A stretch of 50,097 nt of DNA from Candidatus Falkowbacteria bacterium RIFOXYD12_FULL_34_57 (GTDB lineage: Bacteria; Patescibacteriota; Patescibacteriia; Patescibacteriales; UBA12075), in the NCBI GenBank assembly GCA_001780285.1, contig MFGN01000010.1:1-50097 (forward strand). The letters are read 5' to 3'. Positions 1-7,596 of this stretch are shown here, piece after piece. Position 1 is the first letter of the stretch, and each line of letters opens with the position of its first letter. A program made the position numbers and the translations under genes. The notes under the pieces are model-generated. The model was not told where the DNA came from and ran no database searches. It saw only the letters and a program-made list of their open reading frames with translations.

Positions 1-191
1 TTAAAAAAATCAAGAAAATGCAATCATTAACAAAGTAAGATAATATATGCCTCAACCAGAGGCAGTAAAGTTAGATTTTTAAATGTCTAAATGCGCTAAA
101 AGCATAAATACTAAAATAAGCCATTTATTATACAGCGCTCTGCCGCTCAATACATTTTCGATAAATATATAATATCCTATTCTCAAAATTT

Positions 192-219
192 TTGTTAAAA
201 TGATAATATGAATTATATA
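192..219 (+). promoter_or_regulatory. Possible promoter of the 184-aa gene
   Basis: A TTGTTA hexamer at 192-197 and TATATA at 214-219 are separated by 16 bases, about 38 bases upstream of the start codon. The match to a vegetative sigma promoter is fair, but in such AT-rich sequence a chance match is possible. The rest of 1-190 shows no gene that I can support. Confidence 0.35.
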
Positions 220-256
220 CGTTCCTTAATAAAAATAAAATAAGGAGGTTCTTCTT

Positions 257-811
257 ATGGAGCAATATTGGATGCCGAAAAAACAGGATTTTAAAAATTT
301 AAGATTATGCCTAGATAATTATCTTGCGGATTTTTTGTTTATAAGAGATTGTGGGGGAGTCAGGGAAGACGGAAAATATAGCGCTCAAGGAAAAACAAAA
401 ATTAGAGAAGATTTAACGGATAAAACCCTTGATTTCAAAAAAGACAAGTCGGGTCTTTATATGCTGATTGATTCAGCCGAAGTATTTCATTTTTCGCTAA
501 AAAATTATTATAAGGGTTTCTCCTTGGCCTATGAAAGAATTGAGCCAACTGATGACGGTATTGGCAGAATGGTTATATTGAGCCACGGAATTAACCCCTA
601 TGATCCTGCTCTGCCGGAACCCCAAAGGTCGTTCCTACGAAATGTATGGGATGACCATTTAATAGAAATATATTTCAAAGGAAGGGTGAATCTTAAATTC
701 CATTCATGGTGGGAAAAACCAGATTGGAAATACTGGACTATTGATAAACCGGGCAACATAGAAGGGGCTATATTAAAATCGCGGATGGAGCAAGGGAAAG
801 AAGATTTCTAA
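257..811 (+). CDS. Hypothetical protein (184 aa)
   Basis: This is a soluble, charged protein with no signal peptide or membrane segment. It is rich in aromatic residues, with a Trp-rich C-terminus that includes SWWEKPDWKYW. I do not recognise a family. The start is well supported by a full Shine-Dalgarno sequence (taaggagg) about 8 bases upstream of ATG, and the gene is followed at once by a strong intrinsic terminator. It is therefore a complete single-gene transcription unit, unlike the decayed sequence that follows. No function is inferred. Confidence 0.75.
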   Translation: MEQYWMPKKQDFKNLRLCLDNYLADFLFIRDCGGVREDGKYSAQGKTKIREDLTDKTLDFKKDKSGLYMLIDSAEVFHFSLKNYYKGFSLAYERIEPTDDGIGRMVILSHGINPYDPALPEPQRSFLRNVWDDHLIEIYFKGRVNLKFHSWWEKPDWKYWTIDKPGNIEGAILKSRMEQGKEDF

Positions 812-827
812 AAGCCAAGCATATTAC

Positions 828-857
828 AAACTACACCCAAAAGAGTGTAGTTTTTTT
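828..857 (+). terminator. Intrinsic terminator after the 184-aa gene
   Basis: The 9-bp perfect stem AAACTACAC/GTGTAGTTT (828-836 with 844-852) is followed by a run of T. It lies 17 bases after the stop codon. Confidence 0.85.
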
Positions 858-870
858 ATTCGCCGATTAT

Positions 871-949
871 CTACTCCCTCCTCTTAATTTATAAACATAA
901 AAATATTCTTTTTCCGTGCCATCTCTTTTTTGCAAATATTTTAAAGAAT
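871..949 (-). pseudogene. Duplicated scrap of the AbiEii-like gene
   Basis: These 79 bases match 6529-6607 at 78 of 79 positions; the only difference is base 895 against 6553. The source segment lies inside the coding sequence of the AbiEii-like gene (its WYL-like part), and the scrap has the same orientation. It carries no start and no complete domain, so it is a gene fragment left by duplication or recombination. It abuts the truncated 3' end of the ATP-grasp remnant. Confidence 0.85.
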
Positions 950-960
950 TATCAAAAAAT

Positions 961-1600
961 TTAATGACCAGATATATGCAGATTTTTAATACATTGTCCG
1001 GAAATTGGATTACCATTTTTTATTATTCTTGTCCTGGAAATAGATAATAAAGAATTGCCATCATTATTAATTATCATATCAACCGACCATTCTTTTCCTT
1101 CACAAAACTTTGTAAAGATTAACTCGTCTAATTTATTTTTATTATTATTCAAATAGCTTTTTAACTTTGTAAAGTTATTTATTTTTTCACATCCCTTACT
1201 TCCACGTCCAATAGCCGGTTTCACAAACAACTTACGGTTAATAAAATCATTTGGTTTAACAATTAGTGGGTCATATGTTTTAAGTATATATTTTTTTTGT
1301 TTTAATAATTTAAATAGTTTATTTTTATTTAAAACTTTTATCAACGTATTTGCCGGTGAGACCAATAAAGGTAATTCTTTATATACTACAGTATTTTTAG
1401 ACAAAAAAGATAATTCTTCATCAACAGTAGGAATGACTAAATCTATTTTTTCTTTTTTAATAATTTTTTTTAACTCATTGTCCCAGTTATTAGTTTCAGC
1501 AGGTTGAATAATAAAGTTTTTGCGTGTAAAGCAAAAACCTTTAGCATTTTTGTAATGTCTGCTCCGTATAATTTTATATTTTCATAATATTTGAACAATT
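961..1600 (-). pseudogene. Decayed ATP-grasp protein gene
   Basis: The readable part (961-1404 and further upstream in the same frame to about 1545) includes KKEKIDLVIPTVDEELSFLSK, VKPAIGRGSKG and FCEGKEWSVDMI. These are the hallmarks of an ATP-grasp ligase of the carbamoyl-phosphate-synthase-like type. Further upstream, KLYGADI, the usual end of the preceding Rossmann-like strand, is in a different frame, so there is a frameshift near 1545. No ATG or Shine-Dalgarno precedes the readable frame. The protein also stops abruptly after ISGH, roughly 100-150 residues short of a normal ATP-grasp fold, right where the AbiEii scrap begins. A 24-residue hydrophobic peptide frame (1582-1656, minus) overlaps the 5' side and may be chance. 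Confidence 0.7.
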
Positions 1601-1693
1601 ATAAATCCACAAACAAGAAAAAACAACACAAACAACATCCTCTTCATTATGCCCATCCTTTTTTAAAAAATTTATTGATAATGAACGATAAAG

Positions 1694-1876
1694 CTAATTA
1701 AACCTATTATTAATATTTGTCGGATTTTCTTTTGTTAATACACCGAAAACATTTAAGGCGATTGTTAAATTGATTCTATTGTTTGGTGCTTTTATCACAA
1801 ATTCAAGCATTCTAACGGTTCTTTCTTGGATTAGATTTTGATCTGTTATAATCTTGATCCTTTTGCTTGTTCCCAT
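1694..1876 (-). CDS. Hypothetical 60-aa protein, possibly a gene remnant
   Basis: The short ATG-started frame begins MGTSKRIKIITDQNLIQE and has ordinary amino-acid composition, but there is no Shine-Dalgarno upstream. A second open stretch just upstream in another frame (reading IKRPLTILFIGNDKKTITF) ends about where this one begins. The two may be pieces of one broken gene. I recognise no family. Its position in a stretch full of remnants makes a functional gene doubtful. Confidence 0.3.
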   Translation of the reverse strand: MGTSKRIKIITDQNLIQERTVRMLEFVIKAPNNRINLTIALNVFGVLTKENPTNINNRFN

Positions 1877-2205
1877 AAGTAATTTGATTTTTTCTCTTTT
1901 TCAAGAAAAGTTATTGTTTTTTTATCGTTCCCAATAAAAAGAATTGTTAAAGGACGTTTGATTCAGCTCCAGCTAAATCATTGTACCTTACCATTTTATT
2001 TAGAAAAAGTCAAAACCCCCTCCATTTCCCCCTTGCTCTTGACTAGTGGTTGGCACCATTAACCCTCATGGCAAACCCTCACCGCCTAATTATTGCCCAC
2101 GCCGGGCGCACATTAAAAAAGCCGGGCAACTGCTCGGCACTAAAATTATCGATCATATCATTTTTACCATCAATAAAAAATTCTATTCATTTGGCAACAC
2201 TCAAA
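1877..2205. other. Gene-free stretch with a GC-richer block
   Basis: No convincing gene is present. Bases about 2010-2140 are clearly richer in G and C than their surroundings, with G-run/C-run tracts on opposite strands and short inverted repeats such as GCCGGGC near 2102 and 2120. It could be a remnant of a mobile element or an RNA-coding segment; I cannot assign it. Confidence 0.4.
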
Positions 2206-2237
2206 CTTAAAAACCCCCTAGTTTTATCAGGGGGTTC
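2206..2237 (-). terminator. Terminator of the Fe-S/NifX operon
   Basis: The 8-bp stem AACCCCCT/AGGGGGTT (2212-2219 with 2229-2236) is followed on the minus strand by a T run. It sits 8 bases beyond the stop of the last operon gene. T-rich sequence on the plus side makes it potentially bidirectional. Confidence 0.85.
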
Positions 2238-2244
2238 AAATTTT

Positions 2245-2736
2245 TTATATTTTCTTATTAAACTGCTTTAAAATAACATCTCTAACCGTTCCACCCGCTC
2301 CGGTAATAACCTGAATTCCGGCAACATTAAACGCATTAGCCGCCTTAGGGCCAACTTTACCGGTTACTACTGTGTCAACGCCTTCGTTGGCAACAAATTG
2401 AACCGCACCGACACCAACGCCGCTCGAACCGCCCCTTCCGGCATTTGCATGCGCCTTAAATGTTAAAGCATCCAAATCGACAACAACAAAATACTGACAC
2501 CGACCAAACATTGGATCAATTTGGTCATCCAATCCGGGCCCGGAAGATGTTACGCATACGATTTTTTGACTCGTTGTTAATTGATTCATATTTTTTTGAT
2601 TACCTCCTTGATTTTGCTTAAAACCACCGCCACAAGAACCCTGTCCTTTGCCTTGACCACCTTGTCCGCGCCCGGTTCCGTCTTTTTTACCCATACCACC
2701 ACCTTGTCCCTGGCCTCTTCCTTGTTCTTTTGACAT
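2245..2736 (-). CDS. NifX/NifB-type iron-molybdenum cofactor-binding domain protein with Gly/Gln-rich N-terminus
   Basis: Residues 1 to about 50 are a low-complexity Gly/Gln/Lys stretch with one Cys. Residues about 57-160 form a dinitrogenase Fe-Mo cofactor-binding (NifX/NafY-like) domain, seen in IVCVTSSGPGLDDQIDPMFGRCQYF and the later GVDTVVTGKVGPKAANAF. The family binds Fe-S or Fe-Mo cluster precursors; in organisms without nitrogenase its role is uncertain. The start is fixed by a strong Shine-Dalgarno (aaaggagg). It is the last gene of the operon, 28 bases after the MinD/ferredoxin gene, and is followed by a terminator. Confidence 0.88.
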   Translation of the reverse strand: MSKEQGRGQGQGGGMGKKDGTGRGQGGQGKGQGSCGGGFKQNQGGNQKNMNQLTTSQKIVCVTSSGPGLDDQIDPMFGRCQYFVVVDLDALTFKAHANAGRGGSSGVGVGAVQFVANEGVDTVVTGKVGPKAANAFNVAGIQVITGAGGTVRDVILKQFNKKI

Positions 2737-2764
2737 TTTTTGCCTCCTTTTGTTTGATTAAAAA

Positions 2765-3637
2765 TTATTTTAGCAACTGCTCGGCAATACGTGAAAACAA
2801 AACATCTAATTTTCCACTTTTTTCAATAACCGGCACCATGCTAACCAATGCCTCGGTAAAAACTTTATCATAGGGTAATTTTCCAACTAACTTTATATTA
2901 TTTTTCTTGGCAAAACTCTCTATTTCCCCGCTTCTCTCTTTGTTAATGTCATATTTATTAATAACAATGCCATGCGGTACATTAAAATGTTTTACGAGTT
3001 CTAATGCCTTTTTCATGTCGGACAAACTAGACGGAGTTGGCTCTGTAATTAATAAACAATAATCACTACCTGTTACTGAAGCAATTACCGGACAGCTAAT
3101 CCCGGCCGCTGAATCAATAAGCATAATATCGGAATTATCCGCTAATTGAGTCGCTTTCTGTTTAACCTCTGTTACTACTTTTCCGGATCCTGATTTTCCT
3201 ACTTCCAACTGGGCTAAAGCAATTTTAAATCCATATTTAGTTTCAGCATAGCCAATACGAGCATTCATTACGTCTCTCAGTTTAATGGCCTTTTGCAAAC
3301 AAATTAATTCACACATCCCGCAACCCTCACAACTATATTCCAAAAGCTCCGGTTTTTCATCTTGCCATTTAATTGATTCAAAATAACAATTTTCAAAACA
3401 TTTTCGGCATGAATCACACTTACTTAAATCAAACACCGGTCTTTGATTAGTGGTTATTTCTTCCCACTCTTTATAATCATTTTCTTTTATTCCGAATACT
3501 AATGCCAAATTAGATGCATCGACATCACAATCTGCTACAATTATTTTCTTTTGTCTTGATATGGCAATAGCTAAAGAGGCGCTAATGCTACTTTTCCCCA
3601 CACCCCCCTTGCCCGATAATATTGTTATTGTTTTCAT
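2765..3637 (-). CDS. MinD-superfamily P-loop ATPase with two [4Fe-4S] ferredoxin clusters
   Basis: The Walker A motif GKGGVGKS is at residues 9-16. An inserted two-cluster ferredoxin module has Cys74/77/80/84 and Cys103/106/109/113, and the ParA/MinD fold resumes with MLIDSAAGISCPV and NKYDI. This architecture belongs to the Mrp/MinD-type ATPases that travel with NifX-like and DUF134 genes and are thought to handle Fe-S clusters. The ATG overlaps the TGA of the upstream NifU-MinD gene (ATGA), so the two are probably translationally coupled and may form a heteromeric pair. AAGAGG serves as a Shine-Dalgarno inside the upstream gene. Confidence 0.92.
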   Translation of the reverse strand: MKTITILSGKGGVGKSSISASLAIAISRQKKIIVADCDVDASNLALVFGIKENDYKEWEEITTNQRPVFDLSKCDSCRKCFENCYFESIKWQDEKPELLEYSCEGCGMCELICLQKAIKLRDVMNARIGYAETKYGFKIALAQLEVGKSGSGKVVTEVKQKATQLADNSDIMLIDSAAGISCPVIASVTGSDYCLLITEPTPSSLSDMKKALELVKHFNVPHGIVINKYDINKERSGEIESFAKKNNIKLVGKLPYDKVFTEALVSMVPVIEKSGKLDVLFSRIAEQLLK

Positions 3638-4824
3638 AATGCGAGCCTCTTAATTAAATTTGTTATGCTTTGATGCTCTATTGGTTTACCGTTAGAATAT
3701 TTCTTAACTATATCCTTTGTGTAAGGAATCTCGGCTAAAATGTTTAAATTATATTTTTTGGCCAAATTTTCAATTAATTGACCATTTCCAACATCTGCCT
3801 TATTCAATACAATACCGGCATCTAATTTCATTTTTTCAAAAAGTTGGATCAATAATTTTAAATCATGTTCTCCCAAAGGAGTTGGCTCAGTTACGGCTAA
3901 AGCAAATTCGCATTTTTTCAAAGCGGCAATAACATCGCAATGAAGTCCGGCGGCCGTATCGATAATAACATAATCGTATTGATCTTTTTTTTCTTCTACT
4001 ATTTCATTTAGGGAGCTAACTACTATTTCGGCAATTGGTTCACCGCTTTTTAGCTCACCGGACAATAAATCAATATTATATTTAGATCCGATATATATTT
4101 CACCAATTTCTTTTTTATCCCAACTGATTATTTGCTCCGGGCACTTCAAGACACAAGCGCCGCAACCGTTGCATTGCGATGAAAAAAACATTGGGTCTTT
4201 TTTCTTAATTGAAATAATAGCATTTTCTTTACACACTGCTCCGCACAAACCGCATTGCTTACACCCGGATAAATCCCATGCGGGAATTCTTTGATCTACA
4301 ATCTTTAATAATTTTCTCTCTATTCCTAAAAGCAAATGATCGTTAGGACAGCCAACATCAGCATCAACCAACAATACTTTTTTATTCTTAGCCAATCCAT
4401 AAGCCAGTGCCGTGGCGACGGTTGACTTGCCTGTTCCGCCCTTTCCGCCGCTTACACCTATTAAAACTGTTTTATAATTTTTCATAGCCCTTTTTAATGC
4501 CTCCATTGGTAAGTTGGCGCAATGCCAATGATCTAATGGTAATCCGCCTAAAGCCTTGGATATATCATCTATAGTAACAGTTAATGCCTCTTTTATACTT
4601 TTTCCTTTGATTAAATCAATAAAAACATCAGTGGTGGATATTACCCCCGGACATCCATGAACCATAAATTTAGCATTTACTATTTTTTCTTTTATAATTT
4701 TAAGGTTCAATTCAATATAATCATTGCATTCAGAATTATAAGCATTGCTTCTCGCGTTAGCATCTTTTAAATCTCCTATATTTTTAGTATCACGAAAACG
4801 CTTTAACATTTTTTCAGTAAACAT
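3634..4824 (-). CDS. NifU/IscU-like scaffold fused to MinD-ferredoxin ATPase
   Basis: Residues 1-115 resemble an IscU/NifU scaffold: the three ligand cysteines are in place (Cys33 in a C-N-D motif, Cys58 in HGCPG, Cys102 in HCAN), with a partly conserved ISKALGGLP segment. A MinD-type ATPase follows, with Walker A GGKGGTGKS around residues 126-134. A ferredoxin insert has Cys188/191/194/198 and Cys218/221/224/228. A protein that can both assemble a cluster and hold ATPase and ferredoxin functions suggests cluster transfer; this is inference from the domains. It sits between a NifX-like gene and its paralogous MinD ATPase in one operon. Confidence 0.88.
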   Translation of the reverse strand: MFTEKMLKRFRDTKNIGDLKDANARSNAYNSECNDYIELNLKIIKEKIVNAKFMVHGCPGVISTTDVFIDLIKGKSIKEALTVTIDDISKALGGLPLDHWHCANLPMEALKRAMKNYKTVLIGVSGGKGGTGKSTVATALAYGLAKNKKVLLVDADVGCPNDHLLLGIERKLLKIVDQRIPAWDLSGCKQCGLCGAVCKENAIISIKKKDPMFFSSQCNGCGACVLKCPEQIISWDKKEIGEIYIGSKYNIDLLSGELKSGEPIAEIVVSSLNEIVEEKKDQYDYVIIDTAAGLHCDVIAALKKCEFALAVTEPTPLGEHDLKLLIQLFEKMKLDAGIVLNKADVGNGQLIENLAKKYNLNILAEIPYTKDIVKKYSNGKPIEHQSITNLIKRLAL

Positions 4825-4836
4825 AGATCTTTTTCT

Positions 4837-5202
4837 TTAATGTTTGCATCCCCCTACTAAATCACTCAACTTATCTAAATTATTAATTACCTCTTTAATA
4901 GTTTGATATTGGCCCGTTTTAATAACTACTCTTTTTTCAGCAAATAGGCTGATAGCCCGAGCGCCAATTCCATGTGCATAAACCATGGTTGGATTAGCAT
5001 TTTGCATAACTTGATCTACCGGAGAAATCTGTTCGTTATGATGATCTAAGGTATTATCTGTAATTTTTAATTTTTTTGTTTCTGTATCATACAAACCAAA
5101 ATACGGCGCATGCCCAAAATGAGATGAAATCTCTGAATTCTCGCCCTTGTTATTAATTAGTGGGAAATATACTTTCTCACTGCTTTGATTCTTAATAGTC
5201 AT
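4837..5202 (-). CDS. NifX/NifB-type cofactor-binding domain protein
   Basis: This compact single-domain protein of about 121 residues shows the family's HFGHAPYFGLYD motif and ends in a Gly-Gly-Cys-Lys-His tail that could bind metal. It is a second, divergent NifX-like copy in the operon. The open frame extends to a TTG at 5238, overlapping the DUF134 gene, but the ATG at 5202 (MTIKNQSSEK) gives the expected domain start and avoids the overlap, so I use that. The downstream NifU-MinD gene begins 12 bases after its stop. Confidence 0.83.
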   Translation of the reverse strand: MTIKNQSSEKVYFPLINNKGENSEISSHFGHAPYFGLYDTETKKLKITDNTLDHHNEQISPVDQVMQNANPTMVYAHGIGARAISLFAEKRVVIKTGQYQTIKEVINNLDKLSDLVGGCKH

Positions 5203-5224
5203 AAGTCTAAAAAAAATAATAAAT

Positions 5225-5527
5225 TTATTTATGGACAATACTAATAGCCTTTCCGTTTACTAAGGCATCGCTTACTTTTTTGTAGGCAGAAGTTAAAATG
5301 CGCTGAAAAGTGGTCTGCGAAGTTTTCATTCGCTTGGCACATTCATTTTGATCCAAATCTTCTATATTCTTCAAACGCAATGCTTCACCCTCTTCAATGG
5401 TTAACTCGATGATTTTCAAATCCATCATTGGTACCCCCCTGGGCTTAAAGTAATCTGCTTTGGGGTTAAATTTTATATTCCGAGACAGACATGGACGCCC
5501 CGGACCTCGTCCAAATTTATTTACCAT
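5225..5527 (-). CDS. DUF134 (UPF0251) helix-turn-helix protein
   Basis: The 100-residue protein begins with a basic GRGPGRPCLSRNI segment. It has the DUF134 core ELTIEEGEALRLKNIEDLDQNECAKRMKTS, followed by a sigma-70-region-4-like HTH (SQTTFQRILTSAYKKVSDALV). The family is a presumed DNA-binding regulator that commonly neighbours NifX/MinD Fe-S genes. It is the obvious candidate to bind the direct repeats over the operon promoter; this is inference. No Shine-Dalgarno is evident, and the ATG is at 5527. Confidence 0.88.
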   Translation of the reverse strand: MVNKFGRGPGRPCLSRNIKFNPKADYFKPRGVPMMDLKIIELTIEEGEALRLKNIEDLDQNECAKRMKTSQTTFQRILTSAYKKVSDALVNGKAISIVHK

Positions 5528-5562
5528 AAATATCGCTTAATTTAATAACAAATAACGGATAG

Positions 5563-5579
5563 TCCCGCTTCGCAAGCGG
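5563..5579. repeat. Short GC palindrome
   Basis: CCCGCTT-CGC-AAGCGGG is a perfect 7-bp hairpin in the gap between the DUF5320-like and DUF134 genes. It lacks a T run on either side, so it is more likely a dispersed palindrome or mRNA processing/stability element than a terminator. Confidence 0.5.
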
Positions 5580-5639
5580 GATCATCGGTCATTTGTCATA
5601 TTCTTCAACACTAAAATACTGAATTTTCATCACAATTTC

Positions 5640-5801
5640 TCATCCTTGCTTCTTGGTATCTTCTTTTTCTTTCTCCTGTTTTTGATTTTCTTCTCTCCAT
5701 GCACCATTTCTACACCGTCTTAAACCCTTACCACAGGGTCCCATCCTCCGACCTGTCATAGCTCCGTCTCCACAAGGACCTGTTCCGTCTTGTCTTGGCA
5801 T
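5640..5801 (-). CDS. DUF5320-like small Gly/Arg/Cys protein (53 aa)
   Basis: The tiny gene begins MPRQDGTGPCGDGAMTG, then has GRRMGPCGKGLRRC and a highly charged C-terminus. This is the pattern of the DUF5320 family (MPRGDGTGPxGxGPMTGR), which typically travels with NifX/DUF134 genes. Three Cys residues (10, 23, 30) may bind metal. The start is secured by a very strong Shine-Dalgarno (agaagggggg) 9 bases upstream. It is the first gene of the Fe-S operon, about 60 bases below the predicted transcription start. Confidence 0.75.
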   Translation of the reverse strand: MPRQDGTGPCGDGAMTGRRMGPCGKGLRRCRNGAWREENQKQEKEKEDTKKQG

Positions 5802-5845
5802 AATTATCACCCCCCTTCTAATTATTATAATTTTATTAAATATGG

Positions 5846-5888
5846 ATATATACCCATTATTATTTATAATATATACCCATTATTATTT
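5846..5888. repeat. Two 20-bp direct repeats over the operon promoter
   Basis: The 20-mer atatatacccattattattt occurs at 5846-5865 and again, identically, at 5869-5888. The repeat period is 23 bases, about two helical turns. The upstream copy (minus-strand sense) fills the -35/-10 spacer, and the other covers the predicted transcription start. This is the classic geometry of a repressor operator pair. Confidence 0.75.
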
Positions 5889-5896
5889 TTTGTCAA
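5868..5896 (-). promoter_or_regulatory. Consensus sigma-70-type promoter of the Fe-S operon
   Basis: On the minus strand, TTGACA (5891-5896) and TATATT (5868-5873) are spaced by 17 bases. It precedes the DUF5320-like gene and is overlapped by the tandem repeats. Confidence 0.75.
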
Positions 5897-5924
5897 TACC
5901 AAAATACTCGGGGCTTCAAAAAAA

Positions 5925-6020
5925 GTGGGGCCGGGTCTTGTTTTTTGAATTATTAAATTTTTAGAGATAAAAAAATAGCTATTAAAAGATACATTTTAAT
6001 AGTTATTTCTCAACTGTTCC
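5925..6020. repeat. 96-bp dispersed repeat, copy 1 (includes a terminator hairpin)
   Basis: It is identical to 16843-16938 except for one base (a T/C change in the hairpin arm). It begins GTGGGGCCGGGTCTTG, similar to the end of the nearby tyrosine-transposase element (GGGGTCAGGTCTTG). A 15-bp hairpin (5973-5987 with 5994-6008) is followed on the minus strand by TTTTTTT, so it can terminate the AbiEii-like operon. The rest of 5900-6176 has no gene that I can support. Confidence 0.9.
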
Positions 6021-6176
6021 CTAAGTCGGTCTAGTACCAACTAACTAGTGTTTTCCAGGGGGTTTTTGAGATCTTTTTTATAACGAAATGACGTAAACGG
6101 GTCGGGGTTTTTAAAGGAAAATGGGACAAATGAGACAGTATAAAAAGGGATAATCTTATGTCTCATTTTAGCAATA

Positions 6177-7586
6177 CTAGTATTTTGTATCAACATAATA
6201 ACCATATCTACCATTACATGGATAGCCATTTTTATCTTTATGTTTACCAAGGCTAGTATCACGATTTTTTCTATAAAATTTCTTTCCGCAATAACTACAT
6301 TGATAAACATACCTAGGACCATATGACGAAATTCTAGATCTTGAAGAAAAAACACCTCTTGAATAACTTCTTGGTTCTTTTGTTGGTTTATTTGGATCAA
6401 AAAGATAAGGATTTTCCGGTTTTTCCCCAGCTTTACACAGCTCAATCATGTGTCTAGGTTCAAACTTTTCTTCTGTATTTTCAACAGATTGCATTCTTTC
6501 AGCAATAAATGCTTTTATGCCCGGGGCACTACTCCCTCCTCTTAATTTATAAGCATAAAAATATTCTTTTTCCGTGCCATCTCTTTTTTGCAAATATTTT
6601 AAAGAATAGGGTTCTACTATCCTTTCTTCTCCTTTATAACGAATTTTTAAAAGTGTTTGACTTCTACCAGCATTCATTATTGGGACTCTAAACTCCGGTC
6701 CGAAATAAGCAAATTGCATATATCCGCTATCAGGATATTTACTAAAAATATTTTCCAAATCTTCTACAAATATCTGTATTGCATCTTCAACATTAAAAAC
6801 AAACTGTTTAGCACAAATTACTGCTTTCATCCATTTTTCTCTAAAATAATCAAATGAAGTTTCTTTTAAAATATTTTTTAAAACACTTGGATTTCTTCTG
6901 AATATCGTTTTTTTGATTAAGGCATCAACGACTTCATTTTTATCTAATTCACCACCAAGTAACTTAATAGAATGAACATAGTCAAATAAATCAGGTGCGT
7001 GCTGTCTCTGTAATAAACATTTCAATTTAGTAGCAATTATTTCTTCTACCTTCATACAACGGATAATACAATTAAGCATATTGTCATCAGAATAGGGGTG
7101 AATTAATTTAACATCCTGAATTGGTAAAATGGTTTTATCAAACCTTGTAATATCCATCGATATTTTTATTTTTATATGATCTTGTTTTCCATAAAAATCT
7201 TTAAAATAAACTCTTACATCATAAACCCTCAAACCCGGAATAGGTGCATTTGTTGCAGTAAATTTTTCATCTAATCTATTTGATTCTTTTTCAAAAATGA
7301 CACCGGCTTTTTCAGTTATAAAATCACATACTTTATTAATTTCAGCCAATAAAACAGATTGTTGTATATCATTTGGTATTCCGAAATCTAAATCAGAAGA
7401 ATATCTCGTATTTTCAAAATAACCTTTTCTAAGAGCATTTCCCCCTTTCAAAAAAATAACATCTTTTAAATTACTAACGGTAAAAATACCATATAATAAC
7501 CAACCAAAAACATAATCTCTTTCTACATTTGAAGGATGTATTTCAAATTCTTTAGATTTTTCTTCTATTTCTTTTTTTTCAATCAT
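6177..7586 (-). CDS. AbiEii-family nucleotidyltransferase with WYL-like domain and C-terminal zinc finger
   Basis: Residues 40-70 carry the AbiEii/DNA polymerase-beta-like signature LKGGNALRKGY...RYSSDLDF (Gly48-Gly49, Asp65, Asp67 as the metal-binding pair), with the family's KVEEIIATKL...RQHAPDLFDYVH region following. Residues about 312-375 (IRYKGEERIVEPYSL...YFYAYKL...KAFIAERMQSV) look like a WYL ligand-sensing domain. Around residues 428-462 a CxxC...H...C array suggests a zinc finger. AbiEii toxins are nucleotidyltransferases, and the extra domains are unusual. No AbiEi-type HTH partner is adjacent. It is the last gene of a five-gene operon, 10 bases after the nuclease-like gene. Confidence 0.8.
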   Translation of the reverse strand: MIEKKEIEEKSKEFEIHPSNVERDYVFGWLLYGIFTVSNLKDVIFLKGGNALRKGYFENTRYSSDLDFGIPNDIQQSVLLAEINKVCDFITEKAGVIFEKESNRLDEKFTATNAPIPGLRVYDVRVYFKDFYGKQDHIKIKISMDITRFDKTILPIQDVKLIHPYSDDNMLNCIIRCMKVEEIIATKLKCLLQRQHAPDLFDYVHSIKLLGGELDKNEVVDALIKKTIFRRNPSVLKNILKETSFDYFREKWMKAVICAKQFVFNVEDAIQIFVEDLENIFSKYPDSGYMQFAYFGPEFRVPIMNAGRSQTLLKIRYKGEERIVEPYSLKYLQKRDGTEKEYFYAYKLRGGSSAPGIKAFIAERMQSVENTEEKFEPRHMIELCKAGEKPENPYLFDPNKPTKEPRSYSRGVFSSRSRISSYGPRYVYQCSYCGKKFYRKNRDTSLGKHKDKNGYPCNGRYGYYVDTKY

Positions 7587-7596
7587 TTTTTTATAT

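Noticed and set aside
1582-1656. 24-residue hydrophobic peptide frame with a weak Shine-Dalgarno
   Set aside because: It is too short and overlaps the start of the ATP-grasp remnant; it may be chance in AT-rich sequence.
2050-2271. Plus-strand open frame of 73 codons
   Set aside because: It overlaps the operon terminator and the end of the NifX-like gene, has no ribosome-binding site, and its composition is not protein-like.
2245-5801. Nitrogenase-related operon
   Set aside because: NifX-like and NifU-like domains are present, but no nifHDK, nifB or nifEN genes; these families occur widely without nitrogen fixation.
6041-6445. Minus-strand frame of 134 codons
   Set aside because: It lies mostly inside the AbiEii-like gene in another frame; the AbiEii reading has conserved motifs.
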